This document shows positions 11,286 through 22,893 of a stretch of 64,000 bases of DNA, piece by piece (the first letter of the stretch is position 1; the number at the start of each line of letters is the position of its first letter). Source of the stretch: Linyphia triangularis (taxonomy: Eukaryota; Arthropoda; Arachnida; Araneae; Linyphiidae); assembly GCA_963978545.1 (NCBI GenBank), contig OZ021723.1, positions 46,202,069 to 46,266,068 on the forward strand, written 5' to 3'. A program made the translations under genes and the position numbers. Below the pieces are notes generated by a model, which searched no databases, was not told the DNA's origin, and saw only the letters and a list, made by a program, of their open reading frames with translations.

Positions 11286-12959
11286 AGACTTCCTTTCGCA
11301 AAACAAGAGGAGGTCGGGAAACTGTTACAGGAAATGGAAGATAATAGAGTTATCGAACCCTCCTCAAGTCCATGGGCCTCTCCAATCGTACTCGTTCGAA
11401 AGAAGGATGGTTCCACCAGGTTTTGTGTGGATTACCGGAAGCTGAACGAAATTACGAAAAAGGACAGCTACCCTCTGCCAAGAATCGATGACACTTTGAA
11501 CACTCTATCGGGGAACCAGTGGTTTTCGACTTTGGATTTGAAGAGTGGATACTGGCAAGTGGAGATACATCCCGACGATCGTGAGAAGACTGCCTTCACT
11601 ACCGGCCAAGGATTATGGCAGTTTCAAGTTATGCCGTTTGGCTTGTGTAATGCACCGGCTACGTTCGAGCGACTAATGGAGACTGTACTTAGAGGACTTT
11701 CCTACGAGACCTGTCTGGTATATTTGGACGATATCATTATCACCGGGCGGAGTTTTGATCAACACTTGCAAAATGTGAAGAACGTGTTCTTGAAGCTTAG
11801 GGAAGCCCACTTGAAGCTTAGCCCATCAAAATGTAAGCTCTTTAGGCGGAAAGTCAGTTATCTCGGACACATCATCTCATCCGATGGAGTAAGCACAGAT
11901 CCAGCCAAGATCCATGCTGTGCAAATTTGGTCTCGACCGCAAGACGTTCATCAATTGCGAAGCTTCCTAGGCCTGTGCACGTATTACCGTAAATTCGTTA
12001 AAGGTTTCTCCAAGATCGCCAGACCCTTGCATCGACTAACAGAGAGCAAGCAGAAGTTCCTATGGACTGCCGACTGTGACGACTCCTTCAATCAACTGAA
12101 GAACGCTTTAACATCCGCGCCTGTTTTGGCTTTTCCCGATGTTAACAAGGACTTCATTTTGGATACAGATGCCAGCAATGAGGGAGTGGGCGCCGTTCTT
12201 TCCCAGGAAATTGAAGGACAGGAGAAAGTCATCGCTTATTTTAGTAAGAGCCTGTCAAGATCCGAGCGGAACTACTGCGTCACAAGAAAGGAGTTACTGG
12301 CAATAGTAAAAGCCGTTGAGCACTTTCATCATTACTTGTACGGCCGAAAATTCCTTTTAAGAACTGATCATGCGTCTCTGACTTGGTTGCTGAATTTCAA
12401 GAATACAGAGGGACAAATAGCAAGGTGGATTCAGCGCCTGCAGGAATACGACATGGATATCCATCACAGAAAAGGAACGTTCCATCGGAATGCAGACGCT
12501 CTTTCTAGAAGACCATGTCCGGAGAACTGTCGATTTTGTTCCAATGCCGAGTCTAAGTTTGGGGTTAACACATTGGCCGTTCGGAAAATAACTACCAAGT
12601 CAACTACTTCAAACGTGGACCCTTGGAGTGACCAGAATGTCCGGAAAAGTCAAGTCGAAGATCAGGACTTGAAACCTCTAATTGAATTCATGGAAGCGGC
12701 TACCGGAAAACCCAGTTGGCAGGAAATTGCATGCTATAGCCCAACAATGAAGAGATATTGGGCTATGTGGGACTCTTTGCACTTGAAGAATGGAGTACTC
12801 TACCGTCGATGGGAGTCCGATGACGGCAAAAGCTTCCGGTGGCAATTAATCCTTCCAAGTTCTAGAGTTACGAACGTTCTAGAAGAACTTCACAGCAGTT
12901 CTACTGGAGGACATTTTGGTGTCACGAAAACTCTTCAGAAAGTCAGGGAGAGATTCTTC

Positions 12960-12962
12960 TGA
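12960..12962 (+). other. In-frame TGA stop in the integrase zinc domain
   Basis: It follows RERFF, between the two His and two Cys ligands of the HHCC domain. A Trp is usual here in the family, so a TGG to TGA change is likely. The frame is open again directly after it. Confidence 0.85.
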
Positions 12963-13178
12963 GACAAAGCAAAATCCGACGTGGAGAGGTGGTGCAAGTC
13001 CTGTGATGCATGCAATTCACGAAAGGGACCGAAGACCCGAACTCGTGGAAAGTTGCAACGTTACAATGTAGGAGCACCATTCGAAAGAATTGCTTTAGAC
13101 GTCTTAGGCCCCCTACCTCACACAACTAATGGCAACAGATACATCCTAGTTGTCATGGACTACTTTAGCAAGTGGCCA

Positions 13179-13186
13179 GAAGTACG
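13179..13186 (+). other. Frameshift in the integrase core
   Basis: Homology runs in the frame of 12981 up to SKWPEV, then continues from AIPDQEA in the frame of 13150. The change fits loss of one base near 13182, between the first and second catalytic Asp. Confidence 0.85.
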
Positions 13187-13973
13187 CGATTCCGGATCAG
13201 GAAGCCACAACCGTAGCAGAAGTCCTCGTACGGAATTGGATCTCCCGATTTGGCGTACCCCTGCTGATACATTCCGATCAGGGGATGAACTTCAACTCTG
13301 CCGTCTTCACTGGGCTGTGTGACTTGCTCGACATGGAAAAGACTCGTACAACTCCCCTGCACCCACAATCAAATGGAATGGTTGAACGATTTAATAGAAC
13401 GATTCTGAATCATCTCTCCTTGTTTGTTTCCAAGAACCAGCAAGATTGGGATCAGAAACTTCCATTGTTCCTTTTGGCCTACAGAAGTGCTACTCACGAG
13501 ACCACCGGATACACACCATCTCAAATGATTTTCGGAAGAGACCTTAGACTACCCTGCGACCTCCTCTTTGGACGACCACCGGACACCCCTTCCTCGCCTG
13601 TCCAGTATCTAGATGATCTCCAGGCACGTTTGGAAGCCGTACATCGGTTCGCCAGAGAAAGAATCAACATCATGACAGAGCGCATGAAGGTCCGCTACGA
13701 TGCCAAGGCCACGGAACGTTCATTCCAGGAAGGTGACAAGGTGTGGTTATGGAATCCTAAACGTCGGAAAGGACTCTCCCCTAAGCTCCAGACGAACTGG
13801 GAAGGGCCGTATGTGGTCCTTAAGAAGATCAACGACGTCGTGGTGAGAATTCAACGGACACCTTCCTGTAAACCTAGAGTTGTACATAACAATAGACTAG
13901 CCCCATATTATAGTAGAAGTGATTGAATTGCCTTTCCTCTCAAGGACTTCACTGCCCGGGACGTGCAGTCTTT

Positions 13974-13986
13974 AAGAAGGGGGAAA
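13974..13986 (+). promoter_or_regulatory. Polypurine tract
   Basis: AAGAAGGGGGAAA directly abuts the 3' LTR. This is the position of the plus-strand DNA synthesis primer in LTR elements. Confidence 0.93.
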
Positions 13987-14456
13987 TGTTGCACAAATTG
14001 TCTGTATATATTGTAAATAGTGACGTATTATTTCAAAATTCTATTGTAATTTATTTTTATCTTATTTTATTTATTAATTAATAGCGATTATACAAGTTAG
14101 AAAAAGGTGGCAACACCTGAAGTAATCGAGAAGTTTCGAGATATTTCGTTTCCGATGAATTGGCTGGAAATTTCGAGAATGTCTCACGCGCTTGTATATA
14201 AAAAGACTGGAGAACGGGAAAGTTTTCAGATTGACTTTGGACTTCGATAAAAGCTTATCGCTTTGTTTACCTATTAGAGTGAGCTTGTATAATTGCTGTA
14301 TTCGAAGTTGTTTTTTTTGCTAAAGCTTGTGTTGAAGCTTGTGAGCGATTGCACTGTTACCTGTGGATAAATTTTATGAGTTTTCTGAAGAGAGAATAAA
14401 TATTTTTATACTGTAAAAACTGTGCCATCATTGCCTCAGCGGAAAAATTCATAACA
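13987..14456 (+). repeat. 3' LTR (470 bp)
   Basis: Same length as the 5' LTR, with TG...CA termini and five substitutions. It contains AATAAA at 14395-14400 for ending the element's transcript, and is followed by the GTAT duplication. Confidence 0.97.
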
Positions 14457-14460
14457 GTAT

Positions 14461-17375
14461 CTAGTGTTTAAAATGAGACTAGTGGTCATGCTTTTCATGC
14501 GGATGATTCCTGATGTATTGTTATATCTTTATAGCCCAATATTCACCAATGTCAATTAGATGGTACGATATTCACCAGTGTCAATTAGACACTGAAGATA
14601 TTCTGGAGGGCAAAGGCTGATTGTAATCACATCATACCTCTGTCCTGCTGTGGTCAAGTAATTGTGTTTGTGTGTACTAACCTACAAACACGACTCTCTT
14701 GGTTCGCTTTCTTTTGTTACTGAGTGATTTGCTTTCTTCATCACATTCATAAATTATAAAGTGTGTTTCATTTTTTCGTGTTTTATGATATAAGTGAATA
14801 AAATGGCTTTTATTATTTGTATACTTGCAAAACAAGGTGTATGTTATTTTGTTTTAGAAAATTTTATATTAATAATGCTTCTTGTTTAGAAACAAGAAAT
14901 TCATTTACAAGAGTATAATAAAATATTAAAGTAATCAAAGATTCAAGTAATTAAACTATCCTGTCAAGTTTCCTTTGTCATAAATCCCTAAAAGTTCTTA
15001 AAATACAATTAAGAAACTTTCAAATTTAAAGTTATCTTCAGGGAATGAACATTTCTAGATCATCAGAATTTTTTTTTTTTTTTTCAGATAAATGAGATTG
15101 AGATTTTTGGCGATAAATCTTATTATAAAAGTCAACCATTGTTTTAACAAAAATATTTCAATTAATTTTAAGTAAGAAAATGAAAACTTTTATTTCGAAG
15201 ATTGGATGATACATAAATATTTACACACAAAATACATAAGAATTCATGAAAAATATATTAACAGAGAGCAAAATCCCAGGAAAATTAATTCCAAGTAAAA
15301 CTAATTACTTTTTTTTAGATAAAAAAATCTAAAAGTAATCCTTCTCTTGATAATAATTGTCTATTTAAAACAAAAAACTATACTTTTTCTTACTCTTTTA
15401 TTTTGTATTCATGGAAACAATTGTTTATATTAAGAAGGAAAAAAAAGAAGAAAAAAAAACTAATATCCATGGCAAAATATTTGAAAATTGAAGCAATCCA
15501 ACTCAAAAAAAATTATACACATATGCGAAGAAAAAATTATCTTAAAAATAATTAGTGAATTTTATAGGTTTTTTTATGATAATCACGGAAAAAAATAATA
15601 AAAAATTTCCTTCACGTACAGTTTGATCGCAAATCACATGTCTAATATGTGCGATTTTTATATATTTAAGAGCAACGTAATAGTATTTATTTGTTGTTTT
15701 TAAACATATTTATTGATTTCAAATAATAATTTACTTTATATAAATTTGATCCAAGAGAGAATAAACTATTATTTATTTAGGGTTTTCCTTTAAACTAGTA
15801 AACTTTATGATAAACAAACACAACAGAGAAACAAGAGAAAAAGTAAGTTAAAATCTAAAAGCAGTCTGTTGGTGCCTGCACTTCTCTACCATCCACCATC
15901 ATTCCCGTTTTATCATCGTACGATTTTTCTTACTCTCATCAATATCTTTCTTAATTCAGCAACGAAAACCCTTACGTAATGAATGTTACATTTAAAATCA
16001 GCATTAAAAATGCTATAAAAATTAATTATAGAAACTAAAACAATTTCAAAAAGTATTTTTTGCAGACCTGCGTTATTTATTTAATAATTTTAAACTAATA
16101 AAAAGGATTTCGAAATGAAATTTCATCTAACATAACTTTTTTACGAAATAAGTATACCATAATAAAGTATTTGTGCACCCCAAAAAAAGGTTAAAAAAAA
16201 TATTAAGATATTTTTTTATAATTAAGTATCAGTTTTGTGATTTTGGAAAAACATGGCTTAGTAAACGTGTTTTAAGAAAGGAAATATCGCATTCATCTTA
16301 AAATTTAATTCAATAAGTCATAAATATAGAGAATATACAAATATTTTGCTGACTAGAATGAAAATAATTAAAATGATACAATGTGTGTAAAGACTACACA
16401 AATATGGGATTCATTGTATTTAATTCAATATATTATATTGGAATACTTTTTATATTCGATAACTATATGATACGTATAAATTATCCCCTTATTTAAATAT
16501 TAACGATTGTAAATTTAATAATTTATAATCGATAATATTTAAATAAGAGAAATTCGAAAGTAAATGAATATAGCGTATTAAATAACATTAAATGCATTTA
16601 CTGTTTGAAATATAAAGCGTATACACAAAAAATATAATTCAAATACTTTGCTGTTGTTAAATATGAGATTATATCATAAGTCCTTTATAATCACCGACAT
16701 CTTTGAAAAATCTGTAAAGCACATTCTGAAGGGTTCCAAATATGCTACAAAATAAATTGTGGACATATGTGCCACATTAGTTTCAGCCAAAAGTGCTAAT
16801 GCAAAAAGAATTGTCTGCAATTGAAAGGCTTCGAAGCCTTATCGATATTTGGAAGATAGGACAATATCAAAGGTATTAATGGCTTCAAATGGAATCGTCT
16901 GCTTAAATTGTGACTTAAAGAAAAGGAGTTATTAAAATAATGAGTAACTAGGAATTAGTCCAACATTAATAATTATAAGTATTTGAAAGGGTTTTCAATT
17001 TGAAGTTTATAGTTTAGAACGTACTCAACTACTCAATACTACTCTAACTTTACACGAAGTTAGCTATGATGTCTAATTGTACTGTTTTTTTTATTATTAT
17101 TTGTGTTCTTCCCACTAAAAACTACCACTCAGCAACCTTTATTGCAAGCAATGAATGTCATTTCAAGTTAGAGGTATTAAGGTTTTTAAAGTTTGATAAC
17201 ATTGCTTTGTATCCCCCTTTGACACCCATTAAGAAATTTAATTATTAAAGCTTTTGTTTATTTTACCTATCAAACAAAAATGGCGAGTTAATTTTGGATA
17301 CCATATACTTGCATTTTCAATTCTAAAGTATTTTAGTAAACAATTCAGAAATAGAAGTTTATTCATTCAAATATA

Positions 17376-17379
<4 letters not shown>
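14461..17379. other. Intergenic with small repeats and hairpins
   Basis: No gene is supported. Near 14532-14588 the 22-base motif ATATTCACCARTGTCAATTA+GA occurs twice. 15304-15339 is an A/T hairpin (ATTACTTTT with AAAAGTAAT). 15069-15084 is a T16 run. Confidence 0.6.
16488..16547. repeat. Hairpin with 27-bp arms
   Basis: 16488-16514 pairs with 16521-16547 at 25 of 27 positions, around a 6-nt loop (TTAATA). It is very AT-rich. It could be a small MITE remnant or chance in a biased composition. Confidence 0.7.

Positions 17380-17406
<27 letters not shown>
17380..17406. repeat. T27 homopolymer
   Basis: A run of 27 T preceded by a short (AT)n. It could be the poly(A) tail of a minus-strand retroposon, but no body was recognised. 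Confidence 0.85.
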
Positions 17407-17521
17407 GCGAATGTATACGATAAAAATTAAATTTGCATACCGAATTATGCTTTAAATTCAAAACATAACATTTATATTATTTTAAAAATGATTTGAAATG
17501 AATTCTGCTATTTGCGTTTGT

Positions 17522-17728
17522 AATGACCGATAGGGGCCGACCAAACGGTATAGTGGTTAGCGTGCTATCCTCTAGACCGCGAGGTTGCGGGTTCGAGTCC
17601 CGTGTTAGGCATGGGTGTTTGTAAATGTATGTTAGCTTGTCAAATGACGAATGTTTCGGAGCATTATAGCCCTCGTGTTGTTGACGGCGCCAGATAATCT
17701 GAAAACAATCAACCAATGACCGATAGGG
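17522..17728 (+). mobile_element. tRNA-derived SINE with 14-bp target duplication (family 1)
   Basis: A perfect direct repeat AATGACCGATAGGG at 17522-17535 and 17715-17728 flanks a 179-bp body. The body has a tRNA-like head: box A region TATAGTGGTTAGCGTG and box B GGTTCGAGTCC (17588-17600), the internal RNA polymerase III promoter. A tRNA-unrelated part with CCTCGTGTTG and GGCGCCAGATAATCTGAAAAC follows, ending in a CAAC-type tail. The duplication shows retroposition by a LINE-encoded endonuclease. A second copy lies at 41806-41992. It codes for nothing. Confidence 0.9.
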
Positions 17729-17930
17729 TTTTCTGAAAATATACCTGTTGCTCTTGTTTTGTTTACAGTTTATCTTACACGTGATAGATACCAATCTCGA
17801 AGCACGACTGAGCAGATTAAATCGCAGCAGCAATCATTCTTAGTGTTATTGATTTCATTCGCGTTTTTGAAGGATTTTTTAATTTATTTCAATCCTTTAA
17901 ATTGTGTAATTTTTTAAACAGCTTTTCTCA

Positions 17931-18240
17931 ATGGAAGAACGTTTAGAAATATCGGCAATTTTAAATTTCATGAAAAGTTCCCATACCAGTAATTGTATTC
18001 GAGAAGTCGAAGCAATTCTTGCTGCTAACTTTTTATTTTTAGCATTTACAAAAAAAAATTTGGCAGAACACCCATGTTACCTAGCTGATATGACTACTTT
18101 TCAAACAGTTTCAAGTGAAATTGAAGACAATTTTTTTTTCTTTATATTCTGAAGAAACTTTTATAGGTCACAAAAGTGGACTTTTCTCAAATTTTCTTAT
18201 AATAAATCCCTATTTACGTTCATATAACTGTGTTGGATAA
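17931..18240 (+). pseudogene. Possible short gene or exon remnant, not recognised
   Basis: A 73-codon frame (17931-18152) starts ATGGAAGAACG shortly after TTTTTTAAACAG, which resembles a splice acceptor. The N-terminus (EISAILNFMKSS...REVEAILAAN) looks helical. The frame breaks at a T run near 18130. With a one-base shift there, an open frame continues to a TAA at 18238, so a homopolymer indel could have broken a longer frame. I know no family for it. It could be chance. Confidence 0.22.
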
Positions 18241-18866
18241 TCTCATCTTAGCTGGTTTTGAATTTCTATTTTCTTGTTTAAAATGTTTTATGACATACTA
18301 AGCAGTTAAATGGAATAAATTTTATATATTAGCCATACATAGAATACATTTACTACTATTACGATAATATATGATCAATTTCAGACTACAGTTGGTTGAT
18401 TCTTTACGACTACGAACAATTTTAAAGAATAAATAGATTATAATAAATAGAGAAGACAAATATTACAGACAATAGATTGTTAAAAGTCACCACAATGCAA
18501 AAATTAAAAAAAAAAAGCGTAAAAAATTATTTTAGTAATGAAATTATCCGAAAATGTTATGGTGGGGGAAGATTTTTTGCGGATTTTTTTTTTTTTTTCT
18601 TGTTCTATGAATTTATATTTTTATAAAAATAAAATTATTTCATACTTCTTTTAAAAATAATAGATTTCATTCAGAATTAAATAAACATTCTACAAAGAAA
18701 ACTTTGAAGTTAATATTCGAATTCAATTCCAGACTACAGCACTTTTTCTACACATTTTTAAAGAGTACGAAGACTTTCGGGAGTCACTGTATAATATTAT
18801 CATAATCTATTTTACGAATATCGACTAATCATAATTGCTATGTAGTAAGTTGCAAAATAAAATGCT

Positions 18867-19125
18867 CTAAAATGGGGCTTGATATTCACAAGCATTAAAA
18901 TGCTTGGAACAAACGCCCATTCTTGCCGATACAGCTTTTCCAATACGGAATAACTTAATCCATTCGTCTCTCCATTTAAAACTAAAGGTTTTGCGAGAGC
19001 TCGGGCAAGTTTTAAATAACTTGCTGTTTAATGATGGAAACCTGTGAAAACATAGCTTCGAATTTTCGTGATCCTTTACTATTACACTGTAGAACAAAAC
19101 AAAAAGTATCGTCTTTTTTCGACAT
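18867..19125 (-). pseudogene. THAP-type zinc finger remnant, frameshifted
   Basis: Read on the minus strand. An ATG at 19125 begins MSKKDDTFCFVLQCNSKG, giving the N-terminal Cys pair (CX4C) of a THAP finger. The rest (HRFP, WIKLF, VCSKHF) lies one frame over in an open frame from 19097 to a stop at 18867. HRFP, Trp and the final CX2H are the THAP hallmarks. THAP domains bind DNA and occur in P-element-like transposases and host regulators. Only the finger is present, with no transposase core after it. The spacing from HRFP to Trp is longer than usual. Likely a decayed exon or transposon fragment. Confidence 0.5.
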
Positions 19126-20619
19126 TTAATTTTTTTTAAATTTCTTATTATATATTTTTTTTTTAATTATTATTATTATTATTATTATTTTTTTTTTTTT
19201 TTTTGATTTTAAAGTTTACTTACGCGCGTTGTTTCTACGGACAAAATATCACGCAACAGGAATAATAAGTTTCTAAATAAATTCGCTAGATAGAGAGCAT
19301 TTCGTTAAAAACGCGAATTGCAGAGGGTAAGTAACTTTTTAATATAATTACAAGTAGTAATGTTTTAGTGAAATGAATATGTACTGCCATTCAAATACGT
19401 TCTAAACGTAGTATCCTATGTAAAAAGTAAAACAATATTTCATTTTTATTAGATTATCAAAAAGAACTTCGTCAAAAAATTAGAAATCTAATTATAATAT
19501 GAAAAATAGAGCTATTAACATAGCCCCTCATAAGGAAATAATTACACTTTTTATCGGAAAAAATAATATAAACAACACTCCAATCTTTAAAACCAGTAAG
19601 CAATTACCGCAAATATATTATTATAGTGCTAAGCTTGTTGAAAATATTCAAAGAATTTTAATTAGTGGATGATCAAGTTAAATCCTCCTGGCTTTTTTTC
19701 CCCCGAACTCATTCCTTGTTAAAGCATTTATGAATGTAAATAAAGAGACATTACATTATTTTTAATATGTATAAATCAAATTAATATAATCTTCAAATAA
19801 ACATCACGTGGATATTGGTTTTTGCTTAATCATTATTAAAATAAACAATAAAACATTTTAAAACAGGTGTAGAATAAGAATCTAAACTAATTGTACTTAA
19901 ATAAACAAAGATCATTATAATAGTTAAACGAAGTAATTTACGTTTATTTTTTGTATCAATGATGAAAAGAGCACTACCTGTAAAAATGGAAATTGGTAGA
20001 ATGTATTTGTTAAATAATTTATAAAAATAATAACTATAAAGTATTTTTTAGAATCAAATACGTGGTTCTCTCGATTTTTAATGACATCTTCTACCTTAAA
20101 TCAATGAGTAAATACAAATTCAAAAATTATTACATTAAAAATTCTTATCATTTCTTACCGTAACATCTTAACATATCTTCGAAATGTCTATTAAAATATA
20201 GAAATTTGCGGATTTATGTAATTTAATATCAAGTACTCATTAATATATTATACATTAATATCAATATACTTATTAATTATACTAATAATTAATGAGTATA
20301 TTGTCGAAGAAAATTTAGGACAATGTCTTAAAAAATATAATTTCCTGGAGGTTTTTAAAGTTCATGCTTCAGCTATAGATTTTACTGTTTATCTGAAATA
20401 GTATGAAAACTATATTATTTTAAAACAGTATAGAAACTATATTATTTTGAATTTATGATCTTTAAGAAATAAATAGTTAATAAAAAAAATTTAAATAAAA
20501 AAAAATTCGTGAACTGTCTCGAAAACTTTACAAAATGATATAAAGACTATTTTATGTTTTTTTAAAGCTTCTTCTTCTTTAAATTAAGAAACACTAAAGA
20601 ATAAATTAAAAAAACATTT

Positions 20620-20657
<38 letters not shown>

Positions 20658-22279
20658 CTAAAAGTTACAATGGCTTAAAAAGGAAATTTTATCGCAAAAT
20701 AAGCTAAATTTCATAACGTGAATATTTTTATTTACTTATTCTCAAAAGCGAAAGAACAAGTCGAGTAATATACCAACGTTAAAATGTCCTTTTATAATAT
20801 TAGTATCAAATATCCTTTCGTTTAAACCAAATATAGAAATTTATCTTTTCACCTCAGGTATTACTTATACAAATAAAACCTTGCTAAACAAAACAAAAAA
20901 AGTTATGTAGTTTCTAAACGATGCATTTGCGGAATGTTTCACCTCACAACACAATGTTAAGAAGAAAAGTAAAATAAAAGTGAAAGCACACCCATTCCTA
21001 TTCTTATAGGAGAGGTTTTCTGTTTTCTTTTCCACTTGTAAGAAGCTGGTTTACCAAAGAAAAAACGCCGTTACAATAGTGAAGACGATACTTGGGTAAA
21101 CAACTTCAACTTTTCCAAAATGCTCTTAACTTTAGAGAAGAAGGAAAAGCAAGCCAACTAGAGTTTGCGATAAAGAATATTTAGCTTTATTTCTGTTGGA
21201 GAAGAAAACGTAACAATAAGTTGTGGTAGTTTGCAACAGTTGAAATTATTAAGAGAGTTGAATTACTTAAGATTTTCAGTAGGCATTATTACTTTCATAA
21301 CCAATTAAATACTTCTTCATTATCTGAGAAGCTTATAATTCTGTATTTTTTTTTCTTTCTTTTTTTTTTTTCTCCATTTTGTTTGAAAACCAAATTGTCA
21401 ACTATAAAATGCTTATTTCTTTAAGTATAGGTTCAGTGTAAATTGAAAAAATGATCGAAATAATGTAGGAAACCGTAAAAAGGGTGTCAATTTCATGTGA
21501 AAATTTTTCTCAAAGTTACAGTATTTAAATTTTTACGTAGCCCTTGCAGGTGAAAGATCAATTACAGAAGTGTATCCTAGTTCATATTACATTAATGCAA
21601 AAACATTAACATTATTCTTACAAAAACGCGATTTTTACTACTAATATGATAATTTGATTATAAATCCTAATTTATCGATCTATCATTTATATGAATAGTT
21701 CAATTCCTTATACTTATGGCATTCTTGCTGAACACACTCTGGTTAAGAAATTTCGCTATGCATATATTTTAATTGCAAGCTTAAAATCCTTAAAGATGAC
21801 TAATAATATAAAAAAACGTTACCAAAGTCAAATTTATGCTGCAATCGTCGAATCGAATCATTTATCAAAATATATTTATTTTCTGATAGAAAACCAATCA
21901 ACTCCATTCTTTTATATTACTGTTAAAAATTAGAAATATTCTTCACGTGCTATTTATTCTGACTAGCAAGACGTACATAGATTCCCAATCAATAAACCAC
22001 AAAAATGTAATTTAAAAACTTTCAAACATAAATTCACGTGACTATGTCATGATTTTGGAGAGAAAGCAAGTTTAACAGTGTTGAACCATGGGAAAATAAA
22101 ACCTTAGTTAAAATCCAAACAACCCCAGATAAAATAAATGTTAATGGTTAACGTATGCCCACTTTTTGAATATACGATGAAAATTTTACACGAATTTGTT
22201 CAGTCGTTTCAGTAGCCTTAGTGAGGTCAAAACACCCTCTCCCCACCCCCAATGAAAATTAAAATTTTATGTATTAATA
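19126..22279. other. Intergenic, AT-rich, small repeats only
   Basis: No gene is supported. A 27-bp unit (TATAGAAACTATATTATTTT core) is repeated about twice at 20401-20452. T30 lies at 20622-20651. The frame at 21691-21933 (80 codons) has no recognisable feature. Confidence 0.6.
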
Positions 22280-22893
22280 CTAGCTACGGGGCGCCTCATT
22301 GCAAATACCAGTATTATGTACAAGTCCTAGCTTTTCACAAATTAAAATTTGAACATTCTGATTGTCAAAAGAACAATTAGAAGCCAAAACGACTTATATC
22401 GCAAATTTCAGAGCTCTACTTTTATTTTAAGTGCCTTTATTAAAAAACTTTAAAATTAAAAACAAAAATATGTAAAATCCTAACATTATGTTGCACAAAA
22501 GCATAATTAGAAATCCAAAACTACTTATGTTGAAAATTCCATCGCTCTAAGCCTATTAAAAGTCATTTTGTAAAAAAGAAACTTTTTTTTTTAATTAATA
22601 AAACGTCTGATTAATATTTTAACATTCTCTTTGGAAAACCAAAATCAAAGGCTAAAATTACTTATGCTGAAAATTTCCGAGCTTTACACCTGTTAGAAAT
22701 TGCTTTGCAAAAGAAACTTAATTCTTTAAAAAATTAATTAAAAAATAATTAATTTTCTTAACCTTCTATTTGAGAAAATCAAAATTAAAGGCAATAACTA
22801 CTTCAGTTTAAAATTATTTAAAAGTCCTACGCATATTAGAAGTCACTTTCTTTAAAGCCACAAGGATAGACTCTTTGTTTTATTATTATTATT
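22280..22893 (-). mobile_element. Helitron-like non-autonomous element, copy B
   Basis: Read on the minus strand, the element ends in GGGGCGCCCCGTAGCTAG-like sequence: CTAG at 22280-22283 with a T on its 3' side and a GC-rich stretch before it. Helitron 3' ends (CTRR, host T) look like this. Inside are four degenerate units anchored near 22387, 22517, 22656 and 22796, homologous to those at 3481-4310. The far end again has CTCTTTGTTTTATTATT. No protein is encoded. Confidence 0.6.

Larger units (their letters stand above)
10275..13926 (+). pseudogene. pol: Pol polyprotein: protease-RT-RNaseH-integrase, three breaks
   Basis: Pol starts by frameshifting, not at its own ATG; the frame is open from 10275. 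Domains in order: aspartic protease with DSGA (10473-10484) and ILGLD; reverse transcriptase with YLDD catalytic loop (11721-11732); RNase H (about 12150-12500) with DTDAS and RTDHA; integrase with an HHCC zinc domain (HH before 12960, CKSCDAC after), DDE triad codons at 13098 (D), 13276 (D) and 13384 (E), and a GPY/F-like C-terminal domain with VVHNNRLAPY. There is no chromodomain. The frame is interrupted by TGA at 11283, TGA at 12960 and a one-base loss near 13182. All catalytic motifs I looked for remain. As it stands only protease plus a short tail could be made from the Gag-Pol frame. Confidence 0.93.
8400..14456 (+). mobile_element. Ty3/gypsy LTR retrotransposon (6057 bp), pol-defective
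   Basis: A complete LTR element in the order LTR, PBS, gag, protease-RT-RNaseH-integrase, polypurine tract, LTR. It is bounded by LTR termini TG...CA and by the 4-bp duplication GTAT at 8396-8399 and 14457-14460. Integrase lying after RNase H places it in Ty3/gypsy (Metaviridae) rather than Ty1/copia. There is no env frame: only about 60 bp separate the end of integrase from the 3' LTR, with the polypurine tract inside it. The interior is visibly richer in GC than the flanks. The LTRs differ at 5 of 470 positions (about 1%), so the insertion is recent. Pol nevertheless has three inactivating lesions. I cannot assign the clade without a phylogeny. Confidence 0.97.

Noticed and set aside
13927..13986. 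env gene making the LTR element an errantivirus
   Set aside because: Only about 60 bp separate the end of integrase from the 3' LTR, so there is no room for env.
17536..17610. tRNA gene
   Set aside because: Box A and box B are present, but the sequence continues into a repeated body seen again at 41806 and is flanked by target duplications, so it is a SINE head.
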